Origin: Kibdelosporangium banguiense
GTDB lineage: Bacteria; Actinomycetota; Actinomycetes; Mycobacteriales; Pseudonocardiaceae
Assembly (NCBI RefSeq): GCF_017876405.1
Contig: NZ_JAGINW010000001.1
Span: 1,935,203-1,999,202, forward strand
Direction of reading: 5' to 3'
Length of the DNA: 64,000 nucleotides
Shown here piece by piece: positions 25,610 through 34,481 of this stretch. The number at the start of each line of letters is the position of its first letter. Within the stretch, counting starts at the first letter, position 1. Made by a program: the position numbers and the translations under genes. The notes beneath the pieces were generated by a model. It did not search any database, was not told the DNA's origin, and saw only the letters and a program-made list of their open reading frames with translations.

Positions 25610-26308
25610 ATGATCGTCTTGGTGGGTCCCGGGTTGGATGACGGAACGCGGTGCAAGAAACTCGCGGCGCTGCTTGACCACGACCAGCGCGTCGTGCGGG
25701 TGCATCGGCGGCAGTACCAGAGCGATATCGCGTGCACAGTGGCGGAGGAAGTCGAGGATGTCCTCGCGCTCGTGAGCGAGCCCGCGGTGATCTACGGGCA
25801 CTCGTCGGGCGGCGTCGTGGCGTTGGAAGCGCTGGTGGCGAAGCCGGAGTTGTTCACCGGCGCCGTGATCTACGAGCCGGCCGCCGTGATCGGGCCGCCG
25901 TTGGCGGGTGCGGAGCTGATGGCGCGGGTGCGTGCGGCCAAACCCAGCAAGGCGATGGAGATCTTCCTGCATGAGGTGGTCGGCATGCCGGCTGCGAAGG
26001 CGCGGCTGGCCGGGACGTTGGTCGGGCTCGTGCCGGCTTATCGACGGCTGGTTCCGCGTCAGCTCAACGATCTCGAAGCGCTCGACCAGCTCGGCAATCG
26101 GCTTGACGTGTACAAACAGATCGAAGTGCCGACCGTGCTGGTGGGCGGCGACCAGAGTCCCACGCATCTCGCCGAACGGCTTGACGCGATCGAAGCCGTG
26201 TTGCCGAACGTGAAACGAGTGACGCTGCACAACCTGGGCCACGACGCCGACACCGGCGCGCCCGAGGAGCTGGCGCGGATCATCAGAGCGGCCATTCGTG
26301 TGAAGTGA
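25610..26308 (+). CDS. Alpha/beta hydrolase under TetR control
   Basis: 232-residue single-domain hydrolase. It has an early LVGPGLDD, the nucleophile elbow GHSSGG (S65), the acid region VPTVLVGGDQS and the histidine in NLGHDAD. It probably acts on a small ester, lactone or toxic compound sensed by the TetR protein. An ideal TAAGGAGG precedes the ATG. Confidence 0.88.
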   Translation: MIVLVGPGLDDGTRCKKLAALLDHDQRVVRVHRRQYQSDIACTVAEEVEDVLALVSEPAVIYGHSSGGVVALEALVAKPELFTGAVIYEPAAVIGPPLAGAELMARVRAAKPSKAMEIFLHEVVGMPAAKARLAGTLVGLVPAYRRLVPRQLNDLEALDQLGNRLDVYKQIEVPTVLVGGDQSPTHLAERLDAIEAVLPNVKRVTLHNLGHDADTGAPEELARIIRAAIRVK

Positions 26309-26344
26309 CTGCAGTTCGCCGGGCCTGGCCGCAAGCATGTACGC

Positions 26345-26680
26345 ATGGCGGAACCTGAGGACCACGACGAGATCCGCGAGTTACAGGCCGGTCTGCGGCA
26401 GGCGCTGCACGACTACGACAACACGACCGCCGAGCAGAAGGCCGAGGCGTTCGCCCGGATCGTGCCCGTCGCCGACGTTCTTGTTGCCGCTCAGCAGAAA
26501 CAGCTGGACAGACGCGCCGAGATCAGAGCCGCTGACCGGCGCAGGCTGCTGAGCCGGATCCTGTTCGCCGCCGCCGTTGTGGTGCCGGTGGTCGTGCTGC
26601 TGGCCGGCCTCAGCCTGTGGCTGCTGCTGATCATGCTGCCGCTGCTGGCCTGCGGCATCTACCTGCAGATCGCGTCATGA
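26345..26680 (+). CDS. Small membrane protein with helical N-terminal domain
   Basis: 111 residues. A charged helical part (about 1-70, EIRELQAGLRQALHDYDNTT) is followed by two closely spaced membrane segments (LFAAAVVVPVVVLLAGLSLW and LLLIMLPLLACGIYLQIAS). It is 36 bp after the hydrolase and may share its transcript. No family recognised. Confidence 0.6.
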   Translation: MAEPEDHDEIRELQAGLRQALHDYDNTTAEQKAEAFARIVPVADVLVAAQQKQLDRRAEIRAADRRRLLSRILFAAAVVVPVVVLLAGLSLWLLLIMLPLLACGIYLQIAS

Positions 26681-26687
26681 GCCCGCA

Positions 26688-26758
26688 GACAGCCCCCACC
26701 CGTCCCGGGGGGCGGCCCTGGTCCAGTCTATCGGGGATGGGGGTTGAGCAGGGGTTTT
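26688..26758 (-). repeat. 72-bp inverted repeat, right copy
   Basis: Inverse partner of 24690-24761. It lies just upstream of the coiled-coil protein gene, so it could carry its promoter. Confidence 0.7.
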
Positions 26759-26806
26759 TGCTGGATGAACCGGTGCGAGTGGGCCGTTCGCACGAGGATC
26801 ACCTGG

Positions 26807-27901
26807 ATGGTCCAACTGGCGGGAGGGGCCGTGGCTGAGTATGAGGGCTTCGACGAGCTGCGGTCCAGGGTGGACAAGCTTGTGGTCTGGGCGCGCAGTG
26901 TTGACGGGACTGCGGTCACCAAGTCGCAGCTCAGTGGGGTGGAGAGCCGGCTTGAACGGTTGACTGACGCGCGTAGTCAGGCCGGCAAGGAGCTTGCCGC
27001 GGCGCAGGAGCAGATCAAGAGGCTCGCTGATGGCGCCAAGATCTCGGCTGAGGCGTTCGAGAAGGCCGTCCGCAAGTTCGATGACGAGTTCAAGTCGGCG
27101 GGCAGGCGGCTGCGGGCGCTCGAAACCGATGTGGTGACGCTTGCCGACCAGGTCAGGAACACACAGCGCGAGGTGGAACTGCTTGAGCGGAAGGTGCGGC
27201 AGATCGACGCACCCGGCTCGAAGGCGGAGATCGATACCTGGGCGCTTGGCCAGGCTGAGCTTGCCGCTGAGATCTCCGCGGGGCGGAAAGCCGCGCGTAA
27301 GCTGCGCGCCCTTGCCGACACCGAGGCGCTTGAGCGGCGGATTGCCCGGCATGACGAGCATGTCGACGAGTTGCGGACGCGCCGGGGTCAGGCGATCGCT
27401 GCGGCGCGGGAGCTGGCGTCGCTTGAGCCGGACGCGATCGATGAGGCTTGGCTGTCTCCGATGCGGGCCTGGAACAAGCATCACAAAGCGGCCATCGCTC
27501 TTGCTGAGGAACTGGACAGCTCGGCGGCGGATGCCCAGGAGGCCAAGGCTGAGCTGGCGGTTCAGTCGCAGCGGAGTTCGGAACTGCAGCCTGCTGTGGA
27601 GCGGGGCCGGCGCGCCGAAGAGCGGTTATGGGGACGTGTCCACGGCTACATGGAGTCTGTTGTGGCCGCTGACCAGTTCCTGCCTATTTGGATGGTCAAC
27701 GCCTTGGGGCCGGGCCTTCCGCGGCAGAACTGGCGGGGGTGGATGAGCGCGGCCGTCGGGATCATCTTCTACCGGGTGGTCTACCAGGTCACCAGTCTGG
27801 TCGACGCGCTCGGCGAGCGTCCGGCGCAGGAGGGCGAGCGGCAGGACGAGTACGACCGGCTCTACGCCGAAACTCAGTTGCCCGGTGGGGTAATCAGATG
27901 A
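26807..27901 (+). CDS. Long coiled-coil protein of unknown function
   Basis: 364 residues from an ATG preceded by GAGG; a GTG at 26831 with a GGGAGGGG box is a close alternative. Residues about 15-270 are continuous heptad-like helix (for example RLRALETDVVTLADQVRNTQ and VELLERKVRQIDA). A C-terminal hydrophobic region (MSAAVGIIFYRVVYQVTSLV) may be one membrane segment or an amphipathic end. It could organise at the membrane. It sits 14 bp before the MFS transporter gene, so they are probably co-transcribed. Confidence 0.65.
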   Translation: MVQLAGGAVAEYEGFDELRSRVDKLVVWARSVDGTAVTKSQLSGVESRLERLTDARSQAGKELAAAQEQIKRLADGAKISAEAFEKAVRKFDDEFKSAGRRLRALETDVVTLADQVRNTQREVELLERKVRQIDAPGSKAEIDTWALGQAELAAEISAGRKAARKLRALADTEALERRIARHDEHVDELRTRRGQAIAAARELASLEPDAIDEAWLSPMRAWNKHHKAAIALAEELDSSAADAQEAKAELAVQSQRSSELQPAVERGRRAEERLWGRVHGYMESVVAADQFLPIWMVNALGPGLPRQNWRGWMSAAVGIIFYRVVYQVTSLVDALGERPAQEGERQDEYDRLYAETQLPGGVIR

Positions 27902-27915
27902 TCCCCTGATTCTCT

Positions 27916-29106
27916 GTGGAACGCTACCGACGGACGCTGGCCTTGCCGGGTGTACGCCCCCTGATGATCCTGATGCTGTTCGCCAGGATTCCGACGGCTG
28001 CGACCGCGATGACGCTCACCCTGCATGTGGCCCTGGGCCTGGGGCGGGGTTACGGCGCCGCCGGGCTGGTCGGGGCCACGGCGACGGTCGGGATCGGCAT
28101 AGGCGCGACGCTGACCGGACGGATCATCGACCGGTACGGTCTGCGTACCGCCCTGGTGATCACGACGCTCGGCGAGACCGTGTTCTGGGCCACCGCGCCG
28201 TTCATGTCCTATCCGGTGCTTCTGGTGATGGCGTTCATCGGTGGCCTGTTCGCGATCCAGGCGATGGCGATCGGGCGGCAGGCGATCGCCGCGCTGGTCC
28301 CCGAGGAGCACCGGCGCACGGCCTACTCGATGGACTCGATCTCCGTGGAGGTGTCCTTCATGGTGGGCCCGGTGGTCGGTGTCGCACTGGCCACTCAGGT
28401 GTCCACATCGACCGCGATGCAGGCCGTCGCCGCCGGGTTCGCCCTTACCGGCATCTCGTTGTTCATCATGAATCCCCCGATGCGCGGGGACAAGGAACCT
28501 GTGTCGACGGAGCGGCCACCGCGGCGGGAATGGCTCAACAGCAGGTTTGCCGGCGTGCTGCTGATCGGTTCGGGCGCGGTGTTCGTACTCGCCGGCACCG
28601 AGGTCACCATCGTCGCGGTGTTGCGTGAGCACGGCGAAGTCGACTGGAGCGGCGCGACCATCGTGATCCTGTGCGCCGCGTCGATCGTCGGCGGACTCGT
28701 GCACGGCGCCGTACGCAAGTCGTTGCCGCAGGTCGTGTTGATGGCTTTGCTTGGCGGACTGACGATTCCGGCGGTGTTCTTCGACAGCACCTGGTGGATC
28801 GTCGGCCTGGCGCTCGTGCCCGCCAGCGCGATGTGCGCGCCGACCATCGCGGCCACCGGCGAGGAAGTCAGCCGCCTCGTCCCGGCGGCCGTGCGCGGGG
28901 AAGCGACGGGGCTACAGAGCACAGCGCTCACCTTCGGGGCGGCGCTGGGCTCACCGGTGATCGGGTTCATCGTGGACCACAGTTCACCGGGATGGGGCTT
29001 CGTCGGCGCCGGTGCCGGCGGACTGATCGTCGCCGCGGGTGCGGCGCTGCTCATCCGCCGGACACCGGCCCCCGCTCAGCTCACCAGCGCTTCGGCGATC
29101 TCGTAG
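27916..29106 (+). CDS. MFS transporter
   Basis: 396-residue 12-segment membrane transporter of the major facilitator type. Membrane segments repeat in two halves, with the loop 2-3 motif [14 protein letters not shown] in the first half and a cytoplasmic linker [20 protein letters not shown] at about 190-208. The start is GTG. Substrate unknown; drug or sugar efflux is plausible for this fold. Its end overlaps the end of asd by 31 bp in convergent orientation. Confidence 0.88.
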   Translation: MERYRRTLALPGVRPLMILMLFARIPTAATAMTLTLHVALGLGRGYGAAGLVGATATVGIGIGATLTGRIIDRYGLRTALVITTLGETVFWATAPFMSYPVLLVMAFIGGLFAIQAMAIGRQAIAALVPEEHRRTAYSMDSISVEVSFMVGPVVGVALATQVSTSTAMQAVAAGFALTGISLFIMNPPMRGDKEPVSTERPPRREWLNSRFAGVLLIGSGAVFVLAGTEVTIVAVLREHGEVDWSGATIVILCAASIVGGLVHGAVRKSLPQVVLMALLGGLTIPAVFFDSTWWIVGLALVPASAMCAPTIAATGEEVSRLVPAAVRGEATGLQSTALTFGAALGSPVIGFIVDHSSPGWGFVGAGAGGLIVAAGAALLIRRTPAPAQLTSASAIS

Positions 29107-30131
29107 GTGTTCAGCGCGGCACCCTTGCGCAGGTTGTCGCCGCAGACGAAGAAGTCCAGCGTGTTCGGGAAGTCCAGGGCCTGACGGACCCGGCCGACGT
29201 AGGTCGGGTCACCGCCCACGACGTCCGCGGGCGTCGGGAACCTCTGCGCCGCCGGGTCGTCCACGAGCACGACCGAAGGCTGCGCCTCGAACACCTCGTG
29301 GGCCTGCGCGACCGTCACCGGCGAAGCGAAAGTCGCGTGCACCGCAAGGGAATGCGTGGTCACGACGGGAACGCGGACACAGGTCGCGGAGACCTTCAGA
29401 TCCGGGATGCCCATGATCTTGCGGGCCTCGTTGCGGACCTTCAGCTCCTCGCTGGCCCAGCCGTCCTCTTTCAGCGAACCGGCCCACGGCACCACGTTGA
29501 GCGCCAGCGGCGCCGGGAACGGCGAGTCCGCAATGGACAGACCGGCCGCTTCGAGCGCCTCGGCCACATCGCCTGCCCGGCCGCCGACGTGCTTGCCGGC
29601 CACGGCTTCCAGTTCGGCGTACAGCCGGTCGATGCCGCCCTGGCCCGCGCCGGACGCCGCCTGGTACGACGCGACCACGAGCTCGGTCAGGCCGAACTTG
29701 CGGTGCAGCGCGCCAAGGGCGGCCATCATCGACAGGGTCGTGCAGTTCGGGTTCGAGATGATCCCGCGGGGCCGCTCGTGGATCTTGTCCACGTTCACCT
29801 CGGGCACCACCAGCGGCACGTCCGGGTCCATCCGGAACGCGCCGGAGTTGTCCACCGCGATCGCGCCACGGGACGCGGCGATCGGCGCCCACTCGGCGGA
29901 GATCTCGTCCGGCACGTCGAACATCGCGATGTCCACGCCGTCGAACGCCTCCGGCGAGATCGCCTGGACGGTCAGCTCCTGGCCGCGCACGGTCATCTTC
30001 TTGCCGGCCGAGCGGGCCGACGCGATCAGCCGGACCTCGCCCCACGGGAACTCGGGCCGGTTGTTCATGATGTCGATCATCACGCCGCCGACCGCGCCGG
30101 TGGCGCCGACGAGTGCCAGTACCGGTGCCAT
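29076..30131 (-). CDS. asd: Aspartate-semialdehyde dehydrogenase
   Basis: 351-residue NADPH-dependent enzyme converting aspartyl phosphate to aspartate semialdehyde for lysine, threonine, methionine and diaminopimelate synthesis. It has the nucleotide-binding [12 protein letters not shown], the catalytic Cys in [17 protein letters not shown] and the His-containing [13 protein letters not shown]. Start overlaps the lysC stop by one base (TGATG), forming the usual actinobacterial lysC-asd pair. Confidence 0.97.
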   Translation of the reverse strand: MAPVLALVGATGAVGGVMIDIMNNRPEFPWGEVRLIASARSAGKKMTVRGQELTVQAISPEAFDGVDIAMFDVPDEISAEWAPIAASRGAIAVDNSGAFRMDPDVPLVVPEVNVDKIHERPRGIISNPNCTTLSMMAALGALHRKFGLTELVVASYQAASGAGQGGIDRLYAELEAVAGKHVGGRAGDVAEALEAAGLSIADSPFPAPLALNVVPWAGSLKEDGWASEELKVRNEARKIMGIPDLKVSATCVRVPVVTTHSLAVHATFASPVTVAQAHEVFEAQPSVVLVDDPAAQRFPTPADVVGGDPTYVGRVRQALDFPNTLDFFVCGDNLRKGAALNTYEIAEALVS

Positions 30132-31396
30132 CAGCGACCACTCCCCGCGTACACCACAGCCTCTTCCTCGCCGCCCAGCTCGAACGCCTCGTGGATCGCG
30201 CGGACGGCCGCGTCCAGCTCGGTGTCCCGGATCAGCACCGAGATCCGGATCTCCGACGTGTTGATGATCTCGATGTTCACGCCCGCGCGGGCCAGCGCCT
30301 CGCAGAACGTGGCCGTCACGCCGGGGTGCGAGCGCATGCCCGCGCCGACCAGCGAGACCTTGCCGATGTGGTCGTCGTAGAGCACCTGCTCGAAGCCCAG
30401 CTCGGCGCGGACCTTCTCCAGCGCGGCGACCGCGTTGGGGCCGTTGGACTTCGAGAGCGTGAACGTGATGTCGGTCCGGCCGGTGTGGGTCGACGACACG
30501 TTCTGCAGCACCATGTCGATGTCGACACCGATGTCGGCGATCACGCGGAAGATGGCCGCCGCGACGCCGAGCTTGTCCGGCACCCCGACCACGGTGATCT
30601 TCGCCTCGGAACGGTCGTGTGCGACGCCTGTGATCATCGCCTGTTCCACTGAAAGCTCCTCGATCGACCCGGTCACGACGGTGCCGGGCTTCTGGTTGAA
30701 CGACGACCGGACCCGGACCGGCACGCCGTACCGCCGGGCGTATTCGACGCAGCGCAGCATGAGCACCTTGGCCCCGCTCGCCGCCATCTCGAGCATCTCC
30801 TCGTAGGTGATGCGGTCCAGGTGCCGCGCGTTGGGCACGATCCGCGGGTCGGCGGAGAACACGCCGTCCACGTCGGTGTAGATCTCGCACACGTCGGCGT
30901 TCAGCGCGGCGGCCAGCGCCACCGCGGTGGTGTCCGTGCCGCCCCGGCCGAGTGTGGTGATCTCGTTGGTGCCCTGGCTCACACCCTGGAAGCCGGCGAC
31001 GATCGCGATCGCGCCGTCGTCCAGCGCCTCCTGGATGCGGCTGGGCGTCACGTCGATGATCCGGGCGTTGCCGTGCGCCGCGGTGGTGATCACACCTGCC
31101 TGCGAGCCGGTGTACGAGCGGGCCTCAAGGCCCTGGGCGTGGATGGCCATCGCCAGCAGCGACATCGAGATCCGCTCACCCGAGGTGAGCAGCATGTCCA
31201 GCTCACGGGCCGGCGGCACCGGGGCGACCTGGCCGGCCAGGTCGAGCAGCTCGTCGGTGGTGTCACCCATCGCCGAGACCGCGACCACCACGTCGTTGCC
31301 GGCCTTCTTGGTCGCGACGATCCGCTCGGCCACCCGTTTGATCCGGTCCGCGTTTCCCACCGAGGAACCGCCGTATTTCTGGACAACGAGCGCCAC
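30131..31396 (-). CDS. lysC: Aspartate kinase
   Basis: 421 residues, the same length as the mycobacterial enzyme. The kinase domain starts [15 protein letters not shown], with [10 protein letters not shown] and [15 protein letters not shown]; two ACT domains (about 265-421) give feedback control by lysine and threonine. The GTG at 31396 is chosen because the family starts there and an AAAGGG box precedes it; the frame is open to 31576. In this family an internal start often makes a separate beta subunit from the ACT part. Confidence 0.97.
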   Translation of the reverse strand: MALVVQKYGGSSVGNADRIKRVAERIVATKKAGNDVVVAVSAMGDTTDELLDLAGQVAPVPPARELDMLLTSGERISMSLLAMAIHAQGLEARSYTGSQAGVITTAAHGNARIIDVTPSRIQEALDDGAIAIVAGFQGVSQGTNEITTLGRGGTDTTAVALAAALNADVCEIYTDVDGVFSADPRIVPNARHLDRITYEEMLEMAASGAKVLMLRCVEYARRYGVPVRVRSSFNQKPGTVVTGSIEELSVEQAMITGVAHDRSEAKITVVGVPDKLGVAAAIFRVIADIGVDIDMVLQNVSSTHTGRTDITFTLSKSNGPNAVAALEKVRAELGFEQVLYDDHIGKVSLVGAGMRSHPGVTATFCEALARAGVNIEIINTSEIRISVLIRDTELDAAVRAIHEAFELGGEEEAVVYAGSGR

Positions 31397-31520
31397 GCCG
31401 CTCAACCCTTTCCTCAATCGCTTCAGACCACGTCGGGGTGAGCCTACCTGCGGCTGGTAGCGGGTTTCGTTGCTCGTGTGTCGGCGGCCACTTGGTGTAA
31501 CACCCTCTAGCCTGGAGTCC

Positions 31521-32741
31521 GTGTCCACGACGGAGGTGACTCGGCAGTCAGTCCCGGACGAGGTGTCCACGGCCACACAGGAGACGACGCAACAAAGAAC
31601 TTGGACAGTGCGCCGGGTCGCGCTGTTGCTCGCACCGGCACTGGTCTACCTGGCCATCCGTGAACTCGGCCTGCTCGTGCTGTCGTGGATGAGCTTCCAG
31701 ACGCGCTTCCCCATGGGCGAGGCGCTGACCTCGTGGGACGCCGACTGGTACCTCGGGATCGCCAGCGGCGGTTACGACAACGTGCCCGCACGCCTGGTCG
31801 ACGCGTACAACCAGCGCAGCGCCGAGACACCCCTGGCGTTCTTCCCCGGCTATCCAAAGCTGATCAACTACCTGGGCATGGTGTTCGGCGGCACCGAGAC
31901 CGCCCGCCTGGTGGCCGCGTTCACGATCACCATCGTCGCGGGCGTGTTCTGCGCGTACGCGCTTGCCCGCATCGGACGGCGAATCCCTGGTGGCTCGTAT
32001 CGAGTCGGGCTGATCCTGGTGGCCCTGTTCGCGGCCGCACCGCTGAGCATCGTGCTGACCATGCCGTACTCCGAGGCGCTGTTCTGCGCTCTCGCCGCGT
32101 GGGCGTTGGTCGGCGTGCTCGAGCGGAACTGGATCCTGGCCGGGCTCGCGTGCGCAGCTGCCGGGCTGGTCCGGCCGACTGCCGCCGCCCTGGTGCTCGC
32201 CGTGGGGCTGGCCGCGCTGGTCGCGGTGATCAAACGGGAGGACGGCTGGCGGCCGTGGATCGGCGGGCTGCTCGCGCCGCTCGGGTTCGTGGGTTACCTC
32301 GGTTGGGTGGCCGTTCAGACTGGCGAGCTGCTGGGGTACTTCAAGCTGCAGGAACGCGGCTGGGACTCGCGGTTCGACGGCGGCGTGGCCACGTGGAACT
32401 TCGCGATGGAGTCGCTGACCCGGCAGCTCTCGGTGCTGGAAGGCGTCACCATCCTGGTGCTGCTCGCCGCGATCGTGCTGGTGATCGTCGGCTTCCGGAT
32501 GAAGCTGCCGTGGCCGCTGCTGGTGTTCGCGCTCGGTGTGATGGTGATGGACATCGGCTCCAACGGGCTGATGGCGTCCAAGGCCCGGTTGCTGTTGCCG
32601 GCGTTCGTGCTGCTCATCCCGATCGCGATCGGCCTGGCCAAGCGGCGCACGTCCACCGCGGTGATCACATTGAGCGTGTTGGCGGTTGTCACGTCGTGGT
32701 TCGGCGCGTATTCGCTTACGGTGTGGAGCTGGGCGATCTGA
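31521..32741 (+). CDS. GT-C type membrane glycosyltransferase
   Basis: About 406-residue polytopic protein with 10 or more membrane segments, resembling the PIG-V/mannosyltransferase group that uses a polyprenyl-phosphate sugar. The luminal motif [17 protein letters not shown] carries the acidic pair expected at the active site, and [14 protein letters not shown] follows. GTG 31521 is the most likely start; the frame opens at 31470 and a GTG at 31563 is possible. Its stop overlaps the next ATG (TGATG). Confidence 0.82.
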   Translation: MSTTEVTRQSVPDEVSTATQETTQQRTWTVRRVALLLAPALVYLAIRELGLLVLSWMSFQTRFPMGEALTSWDADWYLGIASGGYDNVPARLVDAYNQRSAETPLAFFPGYPKLINYLGMVFGGTETARLVAAFTITIVAGVFCAYALARIGRRIPGGSYRVGLILVALFAAAPLSIVLTMPYSEALFCALAAWALVGVLERNWILAGLACAAAGLVRPTAAALVLAVGLAALVAVIKREDGWRPWIGGLLAPLGFVGYLGWVAVQTGELLGYFKLQERGWDSRFDGGVATWNFAMESLTRQLSVLEGVTILVLLAAIVLVIVGFRMKLPWPLLVFALGVMVMDIGSNGLMASKARLLLPAFVLLIPIAIGLAKRRTSTAVITLSVLAVVTSWFGAYSLTVWSWAI

Positions 32742-33307
32742 TGCATCCGTTGATCGAGCAACGCTGGAGCCCGCGTTGGTTCGACTCGTCGGTCGAAGTG
32801 ACCGACGCGCAGCTGGCAGCGATGCTCGAGGCAGCACGGTGGGCGCCTTCGTACGGCAATACGCAGCCCGCGCGCTACATCGTGGGCCGTCGTGGTGACG
32901 GGAGCTACGAGAAGATCTTCGAGTCGCTCAGCCGCCGCAACCAGAACTGGGCGCAAAGTGCCCCGGCGCTGCTGGTGGCCGTCGCGGTGACCGTGAACGC
33001 CAAGGGTGATCTGCCGCTCTGGGAGTACGGCGTCGGCCTGGCCACGGAGAACCTCGTCCTGCAGGCCGTGTCCGAAGGCCTGGTCGCACACCAGATGGGC
33101 GGCTTCAACGCGGAGGCCGTGCGCGTGCTGTTCCAACTGCCCGCGGAGGCGAAACCAATCGTCGCGATCGCCGTCGGCAAGCTCGGCGACCGCGCCACCA
33201 TCCCGGACGATGTCCGAGACCGGGAGCTCGCTGTGCGCAAGCGGCTCCCGCTCTCGGAGATCGCCTTCACAGGGGAATGGGGCAAGCCCTTTACAGCTGA
33301 GCCGTAA
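32741..33307 (+). CDS. Nitroreductase-family FMN protein
   Basis: 188 residues. IEQRWSPRWFD at the N-terminus, AARWAPSYGNTQPARYIV, the LVAVAV strand and GLATENLVLQAVSEGL are typical of the nitroreductase fold. It probably reduces a nitro or quinone compound with NAD(P)H. It is coupled to the glycosyltransferase gene by a one-base overlap and ends 17 bp inside the convergent protease gene. Confidence 0.9.
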   Translation: MHPLIEQRWSPRWFDSSVEVTDAQLAAMLEAARWAPSYGNTQPARYIVGRRGDGSYEKIFESLSRRNQNWAQSAPALLVAVAVTVNAKGDLPLWEYGVGLATENLVLQAVSEGLVAHQMGGFNAEAVRVLFQLPAEAKPIVAIAVGKLGDRATIPDDVRDRELAVRKRLPLSEIAFTGEWGKPFTAEP

Positions 33308-34073
33308 TCGCCGCGTTGTAGGTGGCGATGCGGCCGTACACGCCTGGGTAGCCGGCCAACGCACAGCCACGGCCCCACGACGTGTCACCGATCAGCTTGC
33401 CGCCCGCGATCATCGGGCCGCCGGAGTCACCCTGGCAGGTGTCCGTTCCTCCGTTCGGGTAACCGGCGCAGACCATGGCCGAAGCGACGAAGGACGTGCC
33501 GTATGCCGTGCTGCATGTGGCATCCGACGTGACCGGCACAGTGGCCTTGAGCAGGTAGCGCGACGCCGAGCCGCCTGAACTGGTCGTTCCCCAGCCGAGA
33601 ATCGTGGCCTGCGTGCCCGCGGCGTACAGCGCCGTGTCCGCAGTCGTCGCCAACGGGAGATACGGCGCGGGAAGGTTCGTGCTGAGCGTCAGCACCGAAA
33701 CGTCGAAGCCGCGCGTGGCGGTGGTGTAGCTCGGGTGGATCCAGATGCTCGACACCGACGCGACCGTGCCTGCCGAGCTCTGCTTGTCCTCACGGCCCCA
33801 CACCACGCGGGTGCTGGCCGCGGTCCGGCCCACCGTGCAGTGCGCGGCGGTAACGACCTTGTTGGCCTTGACCAGCGTGCCGCCGCAGAACTGCGAACCG
33901 GACGTACTGGCCAGGTAGACGGTGTACTTGTAGTCGTTGATGTTGGCGCGGGTGCCACCGACGATCATCGGTGAGACATCGGCCGAGGCCACTGACACAG
34001 TCGACAGTGCGGCCAGCAGCGTCACGATCGTGGTGATGGTGGCCCGCACCAGGCGGTGCAGGGTTGCCGCCAT
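33291..34073 (-). CDS. Secreted trypsin-like serine protease
   Basis: 260 residues (chymotrypsin family S1). A signal peptide (about 1-32) is followed by a short propeptide and the mature start IVGGTRA. The triad is visible: His in VTAAHC, Asp in FDVSVLTLS, Ser in CQGDSGGP. Three Cys pairs are placed as in bacterial trypsins. ATG 34073 has an AAGGAG box; the frame continues to 34274 but without signal-like sequence. Confidence 0.95.
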   Translation of the reverse strand: MAATLHRLVRATITTIVTLLAALSTVSVASADVSPMIVGGTRANINDYKYTVYLASTSGSQFCGGTLVKANKVVTAAHCTVGRTAASTRVVWGREDKQSSAGTVASVSSIWIHPSYTTATRGFDVSVLTLSTNLPAPYLPLATTADTALYAAGTQATILGWGTTSSGGSASRYLLKATVPVTSDATCSTAYGTSFVASAMVCAGYPNGGTDTCQGDSGGPMIAGGKLIGDTSWGRGCALAGYPGVYGRIATYNAAITAQL

Positions 34074-34238
34074 GGTCGTCTCCTTCTCCCGGAGGACGCC
34101 CCTCAGGTCCGAAGGACGTGGTCCATGAGTAATCGGACCACAACAGAGCGTGCAACCGCTGATCGGCCGATGACATTGCCAGAACGCCAAGGACACAACG
34201 CGCCCGACGCTGGATCGAGAGAAACCGCACCGTGGGGG

Positions 34239-34260
34239 TCTGGGGGGCTCGGCCCCCAGA
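34239..34260. terminator. GC-rich hairpin
   Basis: TCTGGGGG/CCCCCAGA stem between the SRP RNA gene and the protease start, both on the minus strand. It probably ends the SRP RNA transcript. There is no T-run, as is common in actinobacteria. Confidence 0.5.
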
Positions 34261-34312
34261 AGATACGGGGACATGGTCCGCGCCCCGCTGGGAAGAACAA
34301 CGCTGGAAATAA

Positions 34313-34402
34313 GCGGACCCCGTGCACCTGCCAGAGCTCGCTTATCCTTGCTGCCTTCCGGCCCTGGGGAGGTTCACGAGATGGACACCGCACGAGGTCC
34401 GC
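34313..34402 (-). ncRNA. ffs: Signal recognition particle RNA, small bacterial type (4.5S)
   Basis: On the minus strand, GCGGACC...GGTCCGC closes a roughly 90-nt hairpin whose tip carries the conserved CCGGAAGGCAGCAAGG and CCAGGG elements that bind Ffh. This is the small SRP RNA for membrane-protein targeting. It is divergent from dnaX, the usual neighbour. Confidence 0.93.
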
Positions 34403-34481
34403 GTTCAGTGTAGCGAATCGATGTCCGGCCCGGGCCGAGCCCCCACGGGGATTGTCAGACCCGCCCGGTAGGGTCGCGGGC

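Noticed and set aside
24968..26365. 465-codon form of the TetR regulator
   Set aside because: The upstream part is antisense to the hydrolase; the TetR fold starts at about 25555.
29076..30890. 604-codon form of asd
   Set aside because: The upstream part overlaps lysC in another frame; homology starts at [12 protein letters not shown] (30131).
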